From Termitomyces sp. T153 (taxonomy: Eukaryota; Basidiomycota; Agaricomycetes; Agaricales; Lyophyllaceae), in NCBI GenBank assembly GCA_018296165.2, contig JACKQL020000061.1, forward strand, positions 248,001 through 312,000: a stretch of 64,000 bases of DNA. Direction: 5' to 3'. The notes beneath the pieces are model-generated. The model worked only from the letters and a program-made list of their open reading frames with translations. It did no database searches and was not told where the DNA came from. Below, piece after piece: positions 46,701-58,393 of the stretch. A program made the translations under genes and the position numbers. The number at the start of each line of letters is the position of its first letter. Position 1 is the first letter of the stretch.

Positions 46701-48960
46701 CAACAACAGACATGGGAAAGTGGCTGTGTAGGCCTTCTGCAAAAGTACCATGCCAACCACAAAATCTGATGCATCCATCTCCACTCTAAACTGTGCATCC
46801 ATGTTGGACATCATGAGTACTGGTGCCTGCACAAACCTTGCCTTCAGTCCCTCAAATGCTGTCTGCTCCTCCACCCCTCACCTCCACACACAGTCTTTTG
46901 CCTTCAGTTTCTCCAGCAGCTTTGAAATCACTGCATAGTCCTCCACAAACCAGCAATAGAAATTGCAGAATCCCAAAAACTGATTGACCTGATGCAGATT
47001 TTGTAGAACTGGCCAACTTGTCATACTGCTAACCTTCACAGAATCCACACCAATGCACCCTGGCAAGATCTTTAACCCAAGGTAGTCTACTTCTGTTGTC
47101 TGAAATCTGCACTTCTCTGGCTTTAGGAATAAGTTGGCCTCCCTCAGATGGCACAAGACCTCCCAAACATGAGCATTGTGCTGTGCTGGGTCTTCTGAGA
47201 AGATAATGATATCATCCAGGTACAAGGCCACATAAATGTCAACCAGATTGTGAAACAAGTCATTAACCATGCACTTAAGTGCTGCTGGTGCATTTCTAAG
47301 CCCAAACTGCATGACTAAAAACTCAAACTGGCCATAATGTGTCTGAAATGAGTGAGGTCTTCCACTCATCACCTTTGCAGATCTACATGTTGTAATATCC
47401 CCAACACATATCCAAGGTTGTGAAAATCTTTGCCACCTTCAAGCAGTCTAACAATTCATTTGTCAGTGGAATTGGGGATGCATCTGGCTTCATGACTGCA
47501 TTCATTGTCCTGAAGTTGACTACCAGGCAGAGGCTCCCCTCCTTCTTCTTCACAAAGGAAACTGGGGCCCCACAAGGTGCATTGGACTGTTGGATGTAAC
47601 TCTTTGCCAGGTTCTCATCAATAAACTCCTGCAGCACCTTCAATTCTGCTGGAGCCAACTGATATGGCCTACCTGGCAGTGCCACATCTGCACCCTCCAG
47701 CAAGTTAATACCCAGGTCATACTTGGTGTGTGCTAGCAAACACTCTGAACACTGCTTGTCAAACACATCCAGAAATTTGTAGAATTCCCCTGGCACTAAC
47801 TCTTCCACCTTCTGCTCTCTGCCACCCCTCCTCCTCACATCCTCCTCTTCCAGCTCCTGTGAGAAACTCTGCCCTCCCACCCCTTGCTCCATCTCCAAAA
47901 AAGGTCCCTCACACCCCCTCCTTGATTCCATATCCCACTTCTGTTCCAGGAAAACTTGGCCCCCACTACTCAACTGTGATCCTTCTTCCACATGCCCTAT
48001 TGCTGCATCAATGCATGCCTTTGCAATTTTCACTGCCTCCATGTGTTGCTCTGGCCAAAAACATGTCAACCTGGTGCATGCTTTCTTCAATCCATGAAAT
48101 GCCTCTGCTGGAATCTTCTGACAGACTTGCATCTGTGCTGGCATTGTGCATGTTGACTTACATGCAAATGCCTTGAGAACCCACTGCTGCACCAGCACTG
48201 GTGGCACAGGTCTTGGCAGTGGCGAACATGGTTGCATCACAGTTGGCATGTTGCCAGCTCCCTTATGCTCCACACACCTACATGATGTCTTGTAGAACAT
48301 TGAGATGAAGTTGACTGTTGAGCAGCCCCAGTCAATGGAGGGGCTGTGACAATGCAGCCAATTTACATCCAGAATTAAATTGTCATCCCCAATGTTGGCA
48401 ATATCAAACACCACAGTCTCCATGTGGTCACCTATCACCACACACAAATGCACCTCCCTCATGAGGAGACCTGACTTCACCTCTGAATTGTCAATAGTAT
48501 GCAACTGCATCAGATGCTTCTTTGGAACCACAGGTAGGTGTTGCTTGCTAACAAAATGCTGATTGATAAAACAACAGCTAGCCCAAATCCACCATTGCTT
48601 GTGTGTCAATGACCTGCACCAATCCCAAGTCCTGCACTTGCAACATCACTGGTAGCTCTAGTGCTGTGTGGTCTGACCATGGTGTCCAAGCATGAATCAC
48701 TGCTGCATGTGCCTTCCTGTGCCTCCTCCTCCACACACCCTCCCCATCCAGCACCTTGCTGTCAGAGACCCTTAACAGGTCAGTCCCTGGGACATGCAGG
48801 ACCCACTGCACTCAAAGTATCTCTCTTGACTCCCAGGTCACATGCTCCAGATGTGCAATGTGGTCCAGCACTGCCATCAACTTGTCTTCCTGAGCCTGCA
48901 AACATGTTGCCAGCTGGGACTGCAGAGCTTGGACTACAGCACTTGTGACCCTTTCACTCA
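46689..48960 (-). pseudogene. Gypsy D: short gag, protease, RT, start of RNase H
   Basis: Minus strand. A gag-like N-terminus (MTTTESMSERVTSAVVQALQ) starts at about 48978. A protease region follows: CFINQHFVSKQHLPVVPK at about 48500-48555, preceded by VDLG where VDSG is expected, plus a frameshift. RT is at 46880-47560 with an intact catalytic box YLDDIIIFS at about 47200-47226. RNase H begins at 46689-46874 (FRVEMDASDF). Integrase is absent: pol runs straight into the left terminal repeat. Most of gag is also missing. It is an internally deleted, non-autonomous copy of a lineage distinct from B and C, both of which have YLDN. Confidence 0.8.
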
Positions 48961-49129
48961 TTGACTCTGTGGTTGTCATGTCACCAGGAGAGGGCATCAG
49001 AAAAACAACTTTTAAGAACTTAGTCCAAGTGTAAGGCTTTGACTTATGACTCACAATGCAACATGTCAATAGCACTGAGAACATTGAATGTATTATAATA
49101 GAATAGTAAGTAAGTATAGTGTTACACAC

Positions 49130-49520
49130 CTGAGAACATTGAATGGACTAAGTTAAGGAAGCTACTACAAATACTGACTACAAGTATTGAGGTGTGGTCA
49201 CGTGTACCATGACAAACCAAATGTAATGAGGTTGGGTCTGGATGTCAGCATTGAGTTAGAACATCAAGGACCTAACCAAACAAAGTTTTATTTGGTTGGA
49301 TCTGGGACTTAGCAAGAGCTACAGGCCCATGCCAAAGACACATACCATAGCTTGTCTGAAAAGATGAGGGAACTTTGCTCTCTTTCAATGTGAACTGGGG
49401 GGCAATAGCTTTCAATGGGTTCTGCTGCATACATCCAACACCATGAATATCTTGAATAAGGACCTGACACTCTAGCCTTTGGTCAGTTTAAGTTTCGATC
49501 TATATCAGAGTCTCATGCAG
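49130..49520 (-). repeat. 5' terminal repeat of Gypsy D and flank
   Basis: 49210-49355 matches the left terminal repeat (GAGGTTGGGTCTGGAT twice, then the AGCAAGAGCTACAGGCC block). 49130-49210 is unrelated to the left copy. No clear TG..CA ends or target duplication could be placed. 49360-49520 has no assignment. Confidence 0.5.
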
Positions 49521-50030
49521 TTAGAATGATTTCGGTCCTTGCCAATCCAGTGAGAGTTTCCAAACTCACTGCATATGAGGATCAATTTATCAATGGCTGC
49601 AAACTCGAGTTTTGCCCAGACCTTGCGGAAACCGAAGTCGACGGTCTCATTCGTGCATGCGAACTACTTCTTGTTCCTTGCGGCTCTCATCGTTCGAGGC
49701 TTGCCATAATTGTAGACTTGTGATGACAGACGGAGCATGCTAAAACAATGGCCAGAAGGACGCCAGGTCCGGACTAGGGATTATTAGAGGCATTAGTGAA
49801 GAATGGCAATGGGGAGTTCCCATGGACAATGAGGTCAATGGAAACGCCCCTCGAACTAGCCAACGCACGGAACTTCTGGTGGCAATCGAGGGTTTGGAGA
49901 AATTGCGGGAACACTGGCGCACCAGGGTTTCGAAGGTTCAAGGTGGAGAAAGCACGGCGGATCTCAGAGACACCCTAGAGAAGATACACCCAAGTGCGCT
50001 GTCACTACTGAGTCCGAGTATGTCGTGAAA
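49520..50030 (+). pseudogene. RNase H-like host gene fragment
   Basis: The frame at 49726-50028 reads MTDGAC, then a TAA stop, then NNGQKDARSGLGIIRG, EWQWGVPMDNEVNG and RTSQRTELLVAIEGLEKL. This is the start of an RNase H fold: TDGAC holds the first catalytic Asp and RTELLVAIEGL the catalytic Glu helix. The upstream open frame 49526-49720 may be the preceding part of the gene. The remaining RNase H residues are missing after TGA at 50026. CpG content is normal, unlike neighbouring transposons, and the motif pattern is that of fungal stand-alone RNase H-like proteins rather than a retroelement RNase H. It lies just downstream of phosphoesterase copy 2. Confidence 0.6.
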
Positions 50031-50039
50031 TGAATGAGT

Positions 50040-50387
50040 GAATGGTGGCGTGTAAGTTCTTTGATATGCTAACTGACTATGTCCATCCGACATTTATAAT
50101 ATCTCTGGGCAGGCGGGTGGCGCAATGCGCAGGGTAAAAAGCCCGCATACCTCAATATATTTCATGCAGCTGGATGAAGTCGTTATGTCTGTTCAGGTCA
50201 TTGGAATTCTCGTCGATTTGTGGCAGATTCTGAGGAAATTCAATGCTCTTGTAGACAAGTTAGCGAAAGGCGCTTGTACTCCCATTCCGAAGAGTCTTTG
50301 ATTGTCATATGTATCCACCATGCATATTCAAAGAAGAAATGAAGATGTTATAATACTCGTTGTCCTTCCTAATCGTAATTGATACCT
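50040..50387. other. 3' flank of phosphoesterase copy 2
   Basis: No gene. Parts match 5790-5983 (TGTACTCCCA, CCGAAGAGTCTTTGATTG and CATATGTATCCAC blocks), so the duplication extends past the stop codon. Confidence 0.55.
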
Positions 50388-51971
50388 TCAGCAGCCAAAT
50401 GGAAGAGCAGGAGGATTCTGAGCAGAGGGTGGGACAAGCTGCATGTGATACCCTGTGCAGTGAACCTGTGACTCCCACTGAGATTGGATCGCAGGTAGAA
50501 CCGTGCGCCCATTTATTACGAGGTTAGTGTTAGGAATTGGCTGCTTCGCCAAGTGTTCCGAATTGAAAATGCCCGGGTATGACATATTAAGCAAGACATC
50601 TTGAATGTCCGCCTCACGAATCTTGTCCCCGGTCTTCTCTCCAACAAATTGCAAGACGTTTGCGCCGACGTCCCACCGGCCTAACGTGTGTAGGTTCCAG
50701 TTGGCTTCAGCAGTAGCAATCAAAGAGTAGTGTGTGTAGAAACTGTTGTCGAATGTGCCAATGAGCTTCTTTGGAATGGCACTTCCAAGAAGGATCGCAA
50801 GGACATTGTTTGGCTTGGTATCAGTTCCATTTTCGTCAAAGGCTAAACAGAGTACTCAGTTTGTATTCGAATGATCAAGAATACTAACCGCAGCTTACTG
50901 AGAATTATGAGGGTTTTTTTACCATTAAACTTTGGATTCTCGAGCAATGGTTCAAGGAAACCTCGCGCCCATATGCCAGCAACTGTAACACTTGAGTCAT
51001 GTCCGTCGTTTGCTACGAATCTCTTCAAATCTGGACCACAATGAGCTTTGTTATACTTACTCATATTGGGGGTAATGAACATCCATTGCGGCAGAGCATC
51101 ATTAGCCAAATCCTGCTCGAACAGCGTAAAGTTCTTGATCTTATTGAGTCGACTAGGGAACTGATTGACAGACTCATAGATCACCAATGGGCTGTAGATG
51201 GACATGTCAGCTGGGTCATCATATCAACTTGATGTCTGGAAGTATCACTTATGCTTCCGGACGTAATCGTTGCCGCCAGTGGAATTAAGGAACTGGAAGC
51301 CGGTGAAACCTGTAGATGGCATGTCTTCCTGATATTCACCCCATGAGATGCCTTTGTTATCCAGCAGATCCGCAATGCTTGAGACATTGAGGGGGAGATT
51401 CAAGAGATCGTCACTGTCAATACCAAAGTAATCGCCGCCCACGGACTATCGTTGCGAGAAATGACATCAAGACGATGCCAATTATATTAAAGAGAAAAAA
51501 ACACGTACGGCAACATAATTTGGCTCGGACGGATGGGTCACTCCGAAGTAATTTTGAAGAACCACCCCTTGCTTAGCTAGCGCGTGCAGATTCGCTGATG
51601 GTGACACCACGCAATCAGAGTTCATTCGATACAAGAATCCATGCAAACATACGATCCGCGAAGGCTGTGTCAAAGTCGATGTTCTCAAGCCAAATGTGTA
51701 TAATGCGATCGAAGACTTTGCCCTTGACAACTTGATTTCCCTTGCCCTTGTCCTTGCCGTTGCCGTCGCCGTTGCCATTACCATTACCATTGCCGTTGCC
51801 ATCTCCATTTCCGTTGCCCTTTCCGTTGCCGTTGCCATTGGTATCCTTCGCAGATGCCTAGAGGAACATTCGGTATTTATCAATAACTTTTCAGAACAGT
51901 AGGAGGGAACAGACCAAGGTCATCAAGAAGGCGATGAATAGCGCAAGGAACCCTAAGAACTGTGACCGCAT
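50388..51971 (-). CDS. Secreted acid-phosphatase-type phosphoesterase, copy 2
   Basis: Seven exons give 414 residues: 51915-51971, 51653-51857, 51509-51594, 51249-51445, 51061-51191, 50899-51012 and 50388-50842. Introns are 48-63 nt at the same positions and phases as in copy 1 (5984-7629). Exons 3-7 have identical lengths in the two copies; the 22-residue difference lies entirely in the exon 2 linker, here N/G/K/D repeats. The motifs WLENIDFDTAF, THPSEPNYVA, NDGHD, TFDENGTD and LHTLGRWD are kept. The first intron can only use the GTCTGT donor, because the upstream GT of copy 1 is TT here. The signal peptide runs to ASA across this junction. Predicted role: extracellular phosphate release. 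Intact frame, introns and CpG suggest it is expressed. Confidence 0.88.
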
Positions 51972-52445
51972 CGTTTCAACTCTGAGGGAGAGCGTGAGAT
52001 TGGAATGTAAAGACCTCGAAGTGCCTTTTAACCCGGAACAGTAGTTGTTTTCAGTTTATAAAAGGATTGACAGAACCTCGTGGTTAGCACAACGAACGTG
52101 AGCTACGAGAACGTGATGGTTTGTCAGGCCGACAATCCTTCTAAAGTAAAGTCCATGGACCACGACGATTCAATATGGCCTGTGTAATTTGAGCTCTGAG
52201 GACCGAGTTAGCACTCACAGGTGAACGTTCAGAGATAATCGAACAGTCTATTCTAGAAGCGGAGTTAATTGTTACTTGATATCGAGCGTTCAGCCAGTTT
52301 GTTGCCTATCTTATGTGTATAATAAGAACATCTTCAGCTTCATATGCAAAATTTACTTTATCTCGGATTTCGGTTTCTATTCCCAATCTCCAAACGTTCT
52401 TTTTCCTTCACAATCTTCCCGTCTACCTTCAAAGCCTCGTCCCCA
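51972..52445 (-). promoter_or_regulatory. 5' flank of phosphoesterase copy 2
   Basis: Similar to 7630-8330, including TTAAAAGGCACTTCGAG at about 52013-52030 before the start codon. Promoter function is inferred from position and conservation between copies. Confidence 0.5.
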
Positions 52446-52947
52446 ATTGGAAAAGCAGCTCTCAGCAGAACCTACATATTCTCATGATTAAGACCAATCC
52501 ACGTGTGCACATGTCTTTCCGCTGCTTCTTTTCAGATGGAAGTGCAGTACAAGGACACAAATAGACAATCCGGTCGGACCCAATTCGAACTCCGAAATTT
52601 TGAAATGCTATCTCAAAAATTGATCTGCCAAACTCCGTTTGATGGTAGCGTTCGTGAACGCAACCAGTCGCGGACGAGCAAAGTCAACTAATATGAGGGA
52701 CCGAATTTCTTATGATCTGCTAGTTATATTAGATGCATTCTGAATGTATTAACATTGTAATAAGACCTTGGGGAACTGTATTCAATGAGCCGATTTGTCT
52801 GAAATGGGGTGGGGTGATATGACCCTCAAAATTTTGGCTGTACCCAAAAAAATCTCAAAAATCATGAAAAAATGCACAATCGACTGCTGTCATTGAGTCA
52901 ACCATGATCCTGAGTTTTGGGGAAAGAATCAACAAGGTCAAGCTAAA
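52446..52947. other. Unassigned sequence
   Basis: CpG-normal DNA to about 52690, without a gene I can support, then AT-rich sequence leading into the transposase relic. GACCCTCAAAATTTTGGC at about 52819 resembles GACCAAAAATTTGGCC at 62363 in direct, not inverted, orientation. Confidence 0.35.
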
Positions 52948-53247
52948 ATGAAAGGAGTGATCAAGCCACTGGATGCTCACTGCTTAACTCAAATCCTTCC
53001 TGATCATTACCAGTATCAATGCCCGAGTCTTGTCATGGTTGAAAGCCAAAGGCCAAATGCAATATCAGTGGCTTGTGCAATCAGCATGCTCCAGAACCTG
53101 TGGAAACTACCAAGTCTACTGGGGGATGGATCCATCCATGCACCTACCTTGCTCATGGCCACAATGATCAGAAAGTTGGCTCATTACACCACAGAATTTC
53201 ACAAATGCTCTTGATACTAAGATTTTATCAGAACTTGGAGATACAAC
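52948..53247 (+). pseudogene. DDE-superfamily transposase, N-terminal part (split by Copia)
   Basis: Decayed coding sequence of the fungal DDE-superfamily endonuclease group whose members carry a FHCELNFIE-type motif. GDGSIHAPTLLMATMIRKLA lies at about 53125-53180. The frame stops at the Copia insertion site and continues at 61274. Identification comes mainly from the second half. Confidence 0.6.
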
Positions 53248-53580
53248 TGTTAGAAACTGAACCTAGATTATACAGACACCGTTAGTGTCAATCCTCAGTC
53301 TGTAGTAGAAACGACTGTATTTGTACCTAGATTATACAGACACCGTTAGTGTCAATCTAGTGTACATGTAAGTATAGAGTTCGACCATCTAGTTTAGGCA
53401 TTACTCACCCTCAGTCTGTAGTAGAAACGACTGAGGGTGTTCGACTGTGTGTATGTAGTATATATATGAGTTCTTGTCCATTGTTCAGAGGGGTGGCCAC
53501 AATGACAAAGAGTATGTGATATGTGTGATAGCGCAATGAGTGTGGCGTGCTTACAGTGCTTTATCCGCCAGATCGCAACA
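53248..53580 (-). repeat. 3' LTR of Copia
   Basis: TGTTAGAAACTG...GATCGCAACA. Internally it carries a 21-bp block (CTAGATTATACAGACACCGTT, partly shown) twice and TCTGTAGTAGAAACGACTG twice. A GTATATATATGAG TATA-like box is present on the plus strand. Confidence 0.93.
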
Positions 53581-55637
53581 CTCCTCCTCACCGTAAGCAA
53601 TGCTCCTCCTCACGTGGAATCCCATCTATTGTAGTCCCATTATGCTCCGAAGGCACGTGAACTGGGGGGTCGGCAAGGCTTTAGTGAAAATATCAGCGAC
53701 GTTATCCTTCGTGTTAACGTATCATAGTGTAATCTCCTTTGTCGCTACCCGTTCGCATAGGAAATGATACTTGATATCGACGTGCTTCACCCGTGAGTGT
53801 AGGAGGGGGTCTTCCGAGAGATTGATTGCTGAATTGTTGTCACATAGGATGGTTGTTGCCTCCTTCGCAGTATGCCCCAGTGCTTCCATTACCATACGTA
53901 ACCATATACCCTCCTGTGCAGCCTCAAATGCTGCCATATACTCCGCTTTGCATGAAGATGCTGCTACCGTCTTTTGCTTCCTGGTTGCCCACGATATGAG
54001 CCCCAAACCCAGTGACCATGCATAGCCTCCTATGCTCCGGCAAGTATCCAGGCAGTTTGCCCAATCGGAGTCTGTGAAACCAATCAGCCGCATGGGTGAT
54101 TGTCCACCAAGGCATAGTTGTAGTGTCCTTGTGCCTTTCAGATACCGTAGAACTCGTACAGCCACGTTCCAGTGTACAAACAAGAAGGAGTCGAGGAATT
54201 GAGACAGTTGCTGGACTGCATATTGGATATTGGGGCGTGTAGATATGGCTAGCCACAGCAGCCCGCCAACCAGGTTTTGATAGGGGATTTGGTTCAGTTT
54301 TTTGAGCTCTTCAGGATGCAATTTTGACCTGTCAACTCGCCATTGCTTGAGCCCAGGTTCCATTGGCAGTGTAAGTGGAGTAGCGTTGGATTGGCCATAC
54401 TGTGCGATTAGACAGTCAATAAGGGTGGTTTGTGATAGGAATACTTGTTTGTTTATCCAATCCCACTCTACTGCCATCCCCACAATGTGACGCGGGATCC
54501 CTAGGTCTGAGATTACCCAGGTGCTCCTTAACTGCTTCTTGAAGTCCTTATTTGCCTGTTTCAAACTCGCAATTGAGAGAAAATCGTCCACATGGACTCC
54601 GGTGATGACTGTCCCCTTTTCATTGTTGCGGTAATAGATACATGCTTTGCAGCGGAGTCATATGAACCCTAGATTTTTCATTACCTCATCCAGTGTTTTA
54701 TTCCAGATGCGGCCTGCCTGTTTCATCCTGTATAAAGGTCATAGGAGTTTACATACATAGCCTTCCTTTCCACTCTCTTCGAACCCGGGTGGTTGTTGCA
54801 TATATATTTGTTCTTCTTTGGGTAGTATCCCGTTCAGGAATGCTGTCTTCATGTTGATCTGGGTGGCGTCCCAATTCAAGGTGGCCACCATGCTGAGTAA
54901 GATTCTCCAAGATTCTGCACGTGCAGTCAGTGAGGTTGTCTTATCATAGTCCCTGCCTTGAACCATTGTAAACCCCTGGAGTACATGACGCCTTTTTAGT
55001 CTGGTGATTATACCATTTTCATCGTGTTTGATGGTAAAGACTGGTTGCCCTTTGAAGATCTTGTGACCTGGTGGTACCAACTCATGTAGTACTAGCTCCC
55101 ACACCCCCATCTGCTTCAATGAGTTTAGCTCATCATGGTAGGATTCTTTCCATCTCACCCAGTCTGCAGACTTTCAAGCCTCCTCTAAAGTTCTAGGGGT
55201 GTCAGGGTCTGCCCCTGGACCCACATCAGGTGTATCCTCAATTGCGTTCAGCACTGACAGAGTATGATTGAGATTCCCATCACCCACACCAACATCATCT
55301 TCAGCTGGCGGTACTTCACGTTGGAGGTCTTCCAAGGCCCTGCGATGATCAGCCCAAGTCTCTTTAACCCTTTGCGCTGCCTCCTTTGACTCTCTTACCA
55401 CCCTTTCCATATGTGTTTCACTCTGGTCATCAGGTGTGGCCTTTGCTGTTGGGACAGGCACTCGGTTCGAGCATCAAGGTTGGTTCTGTACTTGTATGGG
55501 TGGAGTTCTATCATCGTCTGGTGGCTGCTCCTGGGCTTGGTTGATGTCCTTGACTATAATACCGGAGATTTGAGCAGGTTTGTCGTCTTTTATTCATGGA
55601 TTTGGTTTGTCTGATGAGTTTCTCTCTATTGTGTTGA

Positions 55638-56828
55638 TGTCACGACCCGTCCCCTGGAACTCTGCACATCATCCAGCAACCTCCTGTTCCCCAAAACCCT
55701 GACACTCCGCCAAACTTCTGCCCATGCCCCGTGCCTATTTTGATTAGCCCCGACGCACCCTCGGCTAACTCCGATGCCTCCCCAGCTAACTCCGACGGCC
55801 CCCTGGCCAACTTTGACGCCTTCCCCGCAGCCACTGACACTTACCCTGGATCTCCCAAACCCTGAGAACCACCCCTGCTGTTCCCGATCTTCGCCACCCA
55901 TCATCAACTCAACATCCTGGCTCCTCCGACCCATTCCGGAGTATCATGACAACCTCAGGGCGACCCGCGTTCCCAAATGATCCCATCAACATATCAATGC
56001 GGCCTGACCCTTGATTGCAACTGACACCCGCCAACTCCATCGAGCTCTGCCAAGCCCCACTGCCACAGCCGACGTACTCCAAAGTTCTCCAGTAGTCAGT
56101 ATATAAGACGTTGAGTAGCTCTTCGTACTCTAGTCTTGATGTTACCTACCTATTGTTAATGTTACCTATGGTCTGATTGTGTTTCTTTCTCGTGTTCCAT
56201 GTTCCGTGTCTTGTTTTCCTTACTCTCAGTCTCCTGGTCTTATCTCAGTCTCCTGGTCTTATCTCAGCCTCCCGGTCTTGTCTTGTCTCCATTTCATTAT
56301 CATTCTCGTTATTGTTTCGTATCTCCATGTGAATCTATTCTTGTTCCATCCTGACTCCATTTCATTTTGTCCGATGCTGTCTCGGTGACTCTGTCCAGCC
56401 GTTGGGCCCAAGTCTTCCTCAACCTTAATGACCTCATGAACTCCACGATTACAATTATGAACCCCGACACTCTTTCACCAGATCCGAACCTTGCTCTTTG
56501 CTTGGTTCCAGACTCCATCAACCCCAATTGATCTTCCATCAAACCCCGGCTCCGCTCCCATTGATTGCGTAGCCTCCTACCCCTTCGCGTCTGCAAATCT
56601 CCCATATGGTCTTCTGCCTGAACCCCACCAAGCCTGTCCCGTTTCCTCGCAATCCGACTTCACTGGACCTCCCCGGACCTGTTCAGATCACATCCCACCG
56701 ACTATCCGCACAAGCAATCAGTGTCCAGAACGCTTTCGAGTGTCCAGTTGCCAGTGCAAGGGGATCATGCCTGCCTAGTAAGGACTTGCCCAGTGCAGCT
56801 GAGCCCCCATGGTCAGCGGAACCTGACA
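55638..56828 (+). repeat. Solo LTR, Gypsy family B, inside Copia
   Basis: 1191 bp, TGTCACGACCC...GAACCTGACA, with perfect target duplication GTTGA at 55633-55637 and 56829-56833. CpG-rich, hence young. TATATAA is at 56100-56106, the predicted RNA start AGTCTTGATGTTA at 56132, and about three CTCAGTCTCCTGGTCTTAT units at 56225-56285. Confidence 0.95.
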
Positions 56829-56994
56829 GTTGACAGTTAGAATGGTACTGGGGTTTGTCTTGTGAGCAGCTGCTGGTACTGCCTCGGGGGTTTGATTGAG
56901 CCCCCATGGTCAGCGGAACCTGACAGTTGACAGTTAGAATGGTACTGGGGTTTGTCTTGTGAGCAGCTGCTGGTACTGCCTCGGGGGTTTGATT
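56801..56994 (+). repeat. 97-bp perfect tandem duplication across an LTR edge
   Basis: 56801-56897 is repeated as 56898-56994. Each unit holds the last 28 bp of the LTR, the GTTGA target copy and 64 bp of Copia sequence. The duplication therefore happened after the LTR landed. Confidence 0.93.
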
Positions 56995-57192
56995 GTGACT
57001 TTCAATGAACTTTACGTGGTAGGAACTGTAGACTTTGTTCTGTGACTTGTCATAGCAACGGTATGCCTTAGAATTTAGGTCATAACTGACTAGTACGCAC
57101 TCAATTGACCACTTGAAGATCTTAGGGTTGTTTTTGCCGAGGATTAAGACAAAAATCTTGCACCCTATCTTGCAAATGCATGAGTAGTCCAG

Positions 57193-58393
57193 TGTCAGGT
57201 TCCGCTGACCTCGGGGGCTCAGCTGCACTGGGCGAGTCCTTACTAGGCGGGCGTGATCCCCTTGCACTGGTAACCGAACACTCGAAGACATTCCGGGCAC
57301 TGATGGCTTGTGCGAATAGTTGGTGGGATGTGATCCGGACGGATCTGGGGAGGTCTGGAGAAGTCAGATTGCAAGGAAACAAGATGGTCTTGGCGGGGTT
57401 CAGGCAGAAGACCGTATGGGAGATTTGCAGAAGCAAAGGAGTAGGCGGCTGTGTGATCAATGGGGATGGAGCCAGGGTTTGATGGGAGATCATTTGGAGT
57501 TGATGGAGTCTGGGACCGAGCGGAGAGTGAGGTTCAGGCCTGGTAAAGGAGTGTCGGGGTTTGTAATCGTAATTGTGGAGTTTGTGGGGTCGTTAAGGTT
57601 GATGAAGACTTGGGCACAACGGTCGGACGGAGTCACCGAGACAGCGTCAGACGAGATGATATGGAACAAGAGTAGATTCGAGTGGAGATATGAGACGACA
57701 ACGAGAATAATAGCGAAATGGAGACAGGACAGGACCGGGAGACTGAGATAAGACTGGGAGACTGAGATAAGACCGGGAGACTGAGATAAGACCAGGAGAC
57801 TGAGATAAGACCGGGAGACTGAGATAAGACCGGGAGACTGAGAGTAAAGAGAACGAAACACAAAACACAAAAAGGAAACAATCAGACCATAGGTAACGTT
57901 AAGCAATATCAAGACTAGAGTACGAAGAGCTACTCGACGGCTTATATACTGACTACCGGAGAACTTCGGGGTACGTTGGCTGCGGTGGCGGGGCTTGGCG
58001 GAGCTCGACAGAGTGGGTGGGTGTCGGTTGCGATTGAGGATCGGGCCACGCTGATACGTTGATGGGATCATTGGGGAACGTGGGTCGCCCTGAGGTTGTC
58101 GTGATACTCCGGAATAGGTCGGAGGAACCAGGGTGTTTAGTTGATGATGGGAGGCAAAGATCGGGAACAGCGGGGGTGGTTTTTGGGGTTCAGGAGATCC
58201 AGGGTAAGTGTCAGTGGCTGCGGGGAAGGCACCAAAGTTGGCCAGGGGGCCGTCGGAGTTAGCCGGGGAGGCGTCGGAGTTAGCTGAAATAGGCGTGGTG
58301 CATGGGCAGAAGTTTGGCGGAGCGTCAGGGGTTTTTTGGGGGTTCGGGGGGTTGATGGGCGATGTGCGGGGGTTCAGGGGACGGGTTGTGACA
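57193..58393 (-). repeat. Solo LTR, Gypsy family B, inside Copia integrase/RT
   Basis: 1201 bp, TGTCAGGTTCCGC...CGGGTTGTGACA, opposite orientation to 55638-56828. Perfect target duplication TCCAG at 57188-57192 and 58394-58398. CpG-rich. Contains six tandem 20-bp units, GGGAGACTGAGATAAGACC-type, at 57738-57845. Confidence 0.95.

Noticed and set aside
55626..56605. Several 70-140 codon frames in and around the solo LTRs at 12.5, 55.6 and 57.2 kb
   Set aside because: All lie within LTR sequence, overlap on both strands and differ between copies; they are chance frames in GC-rich LTR DNA.
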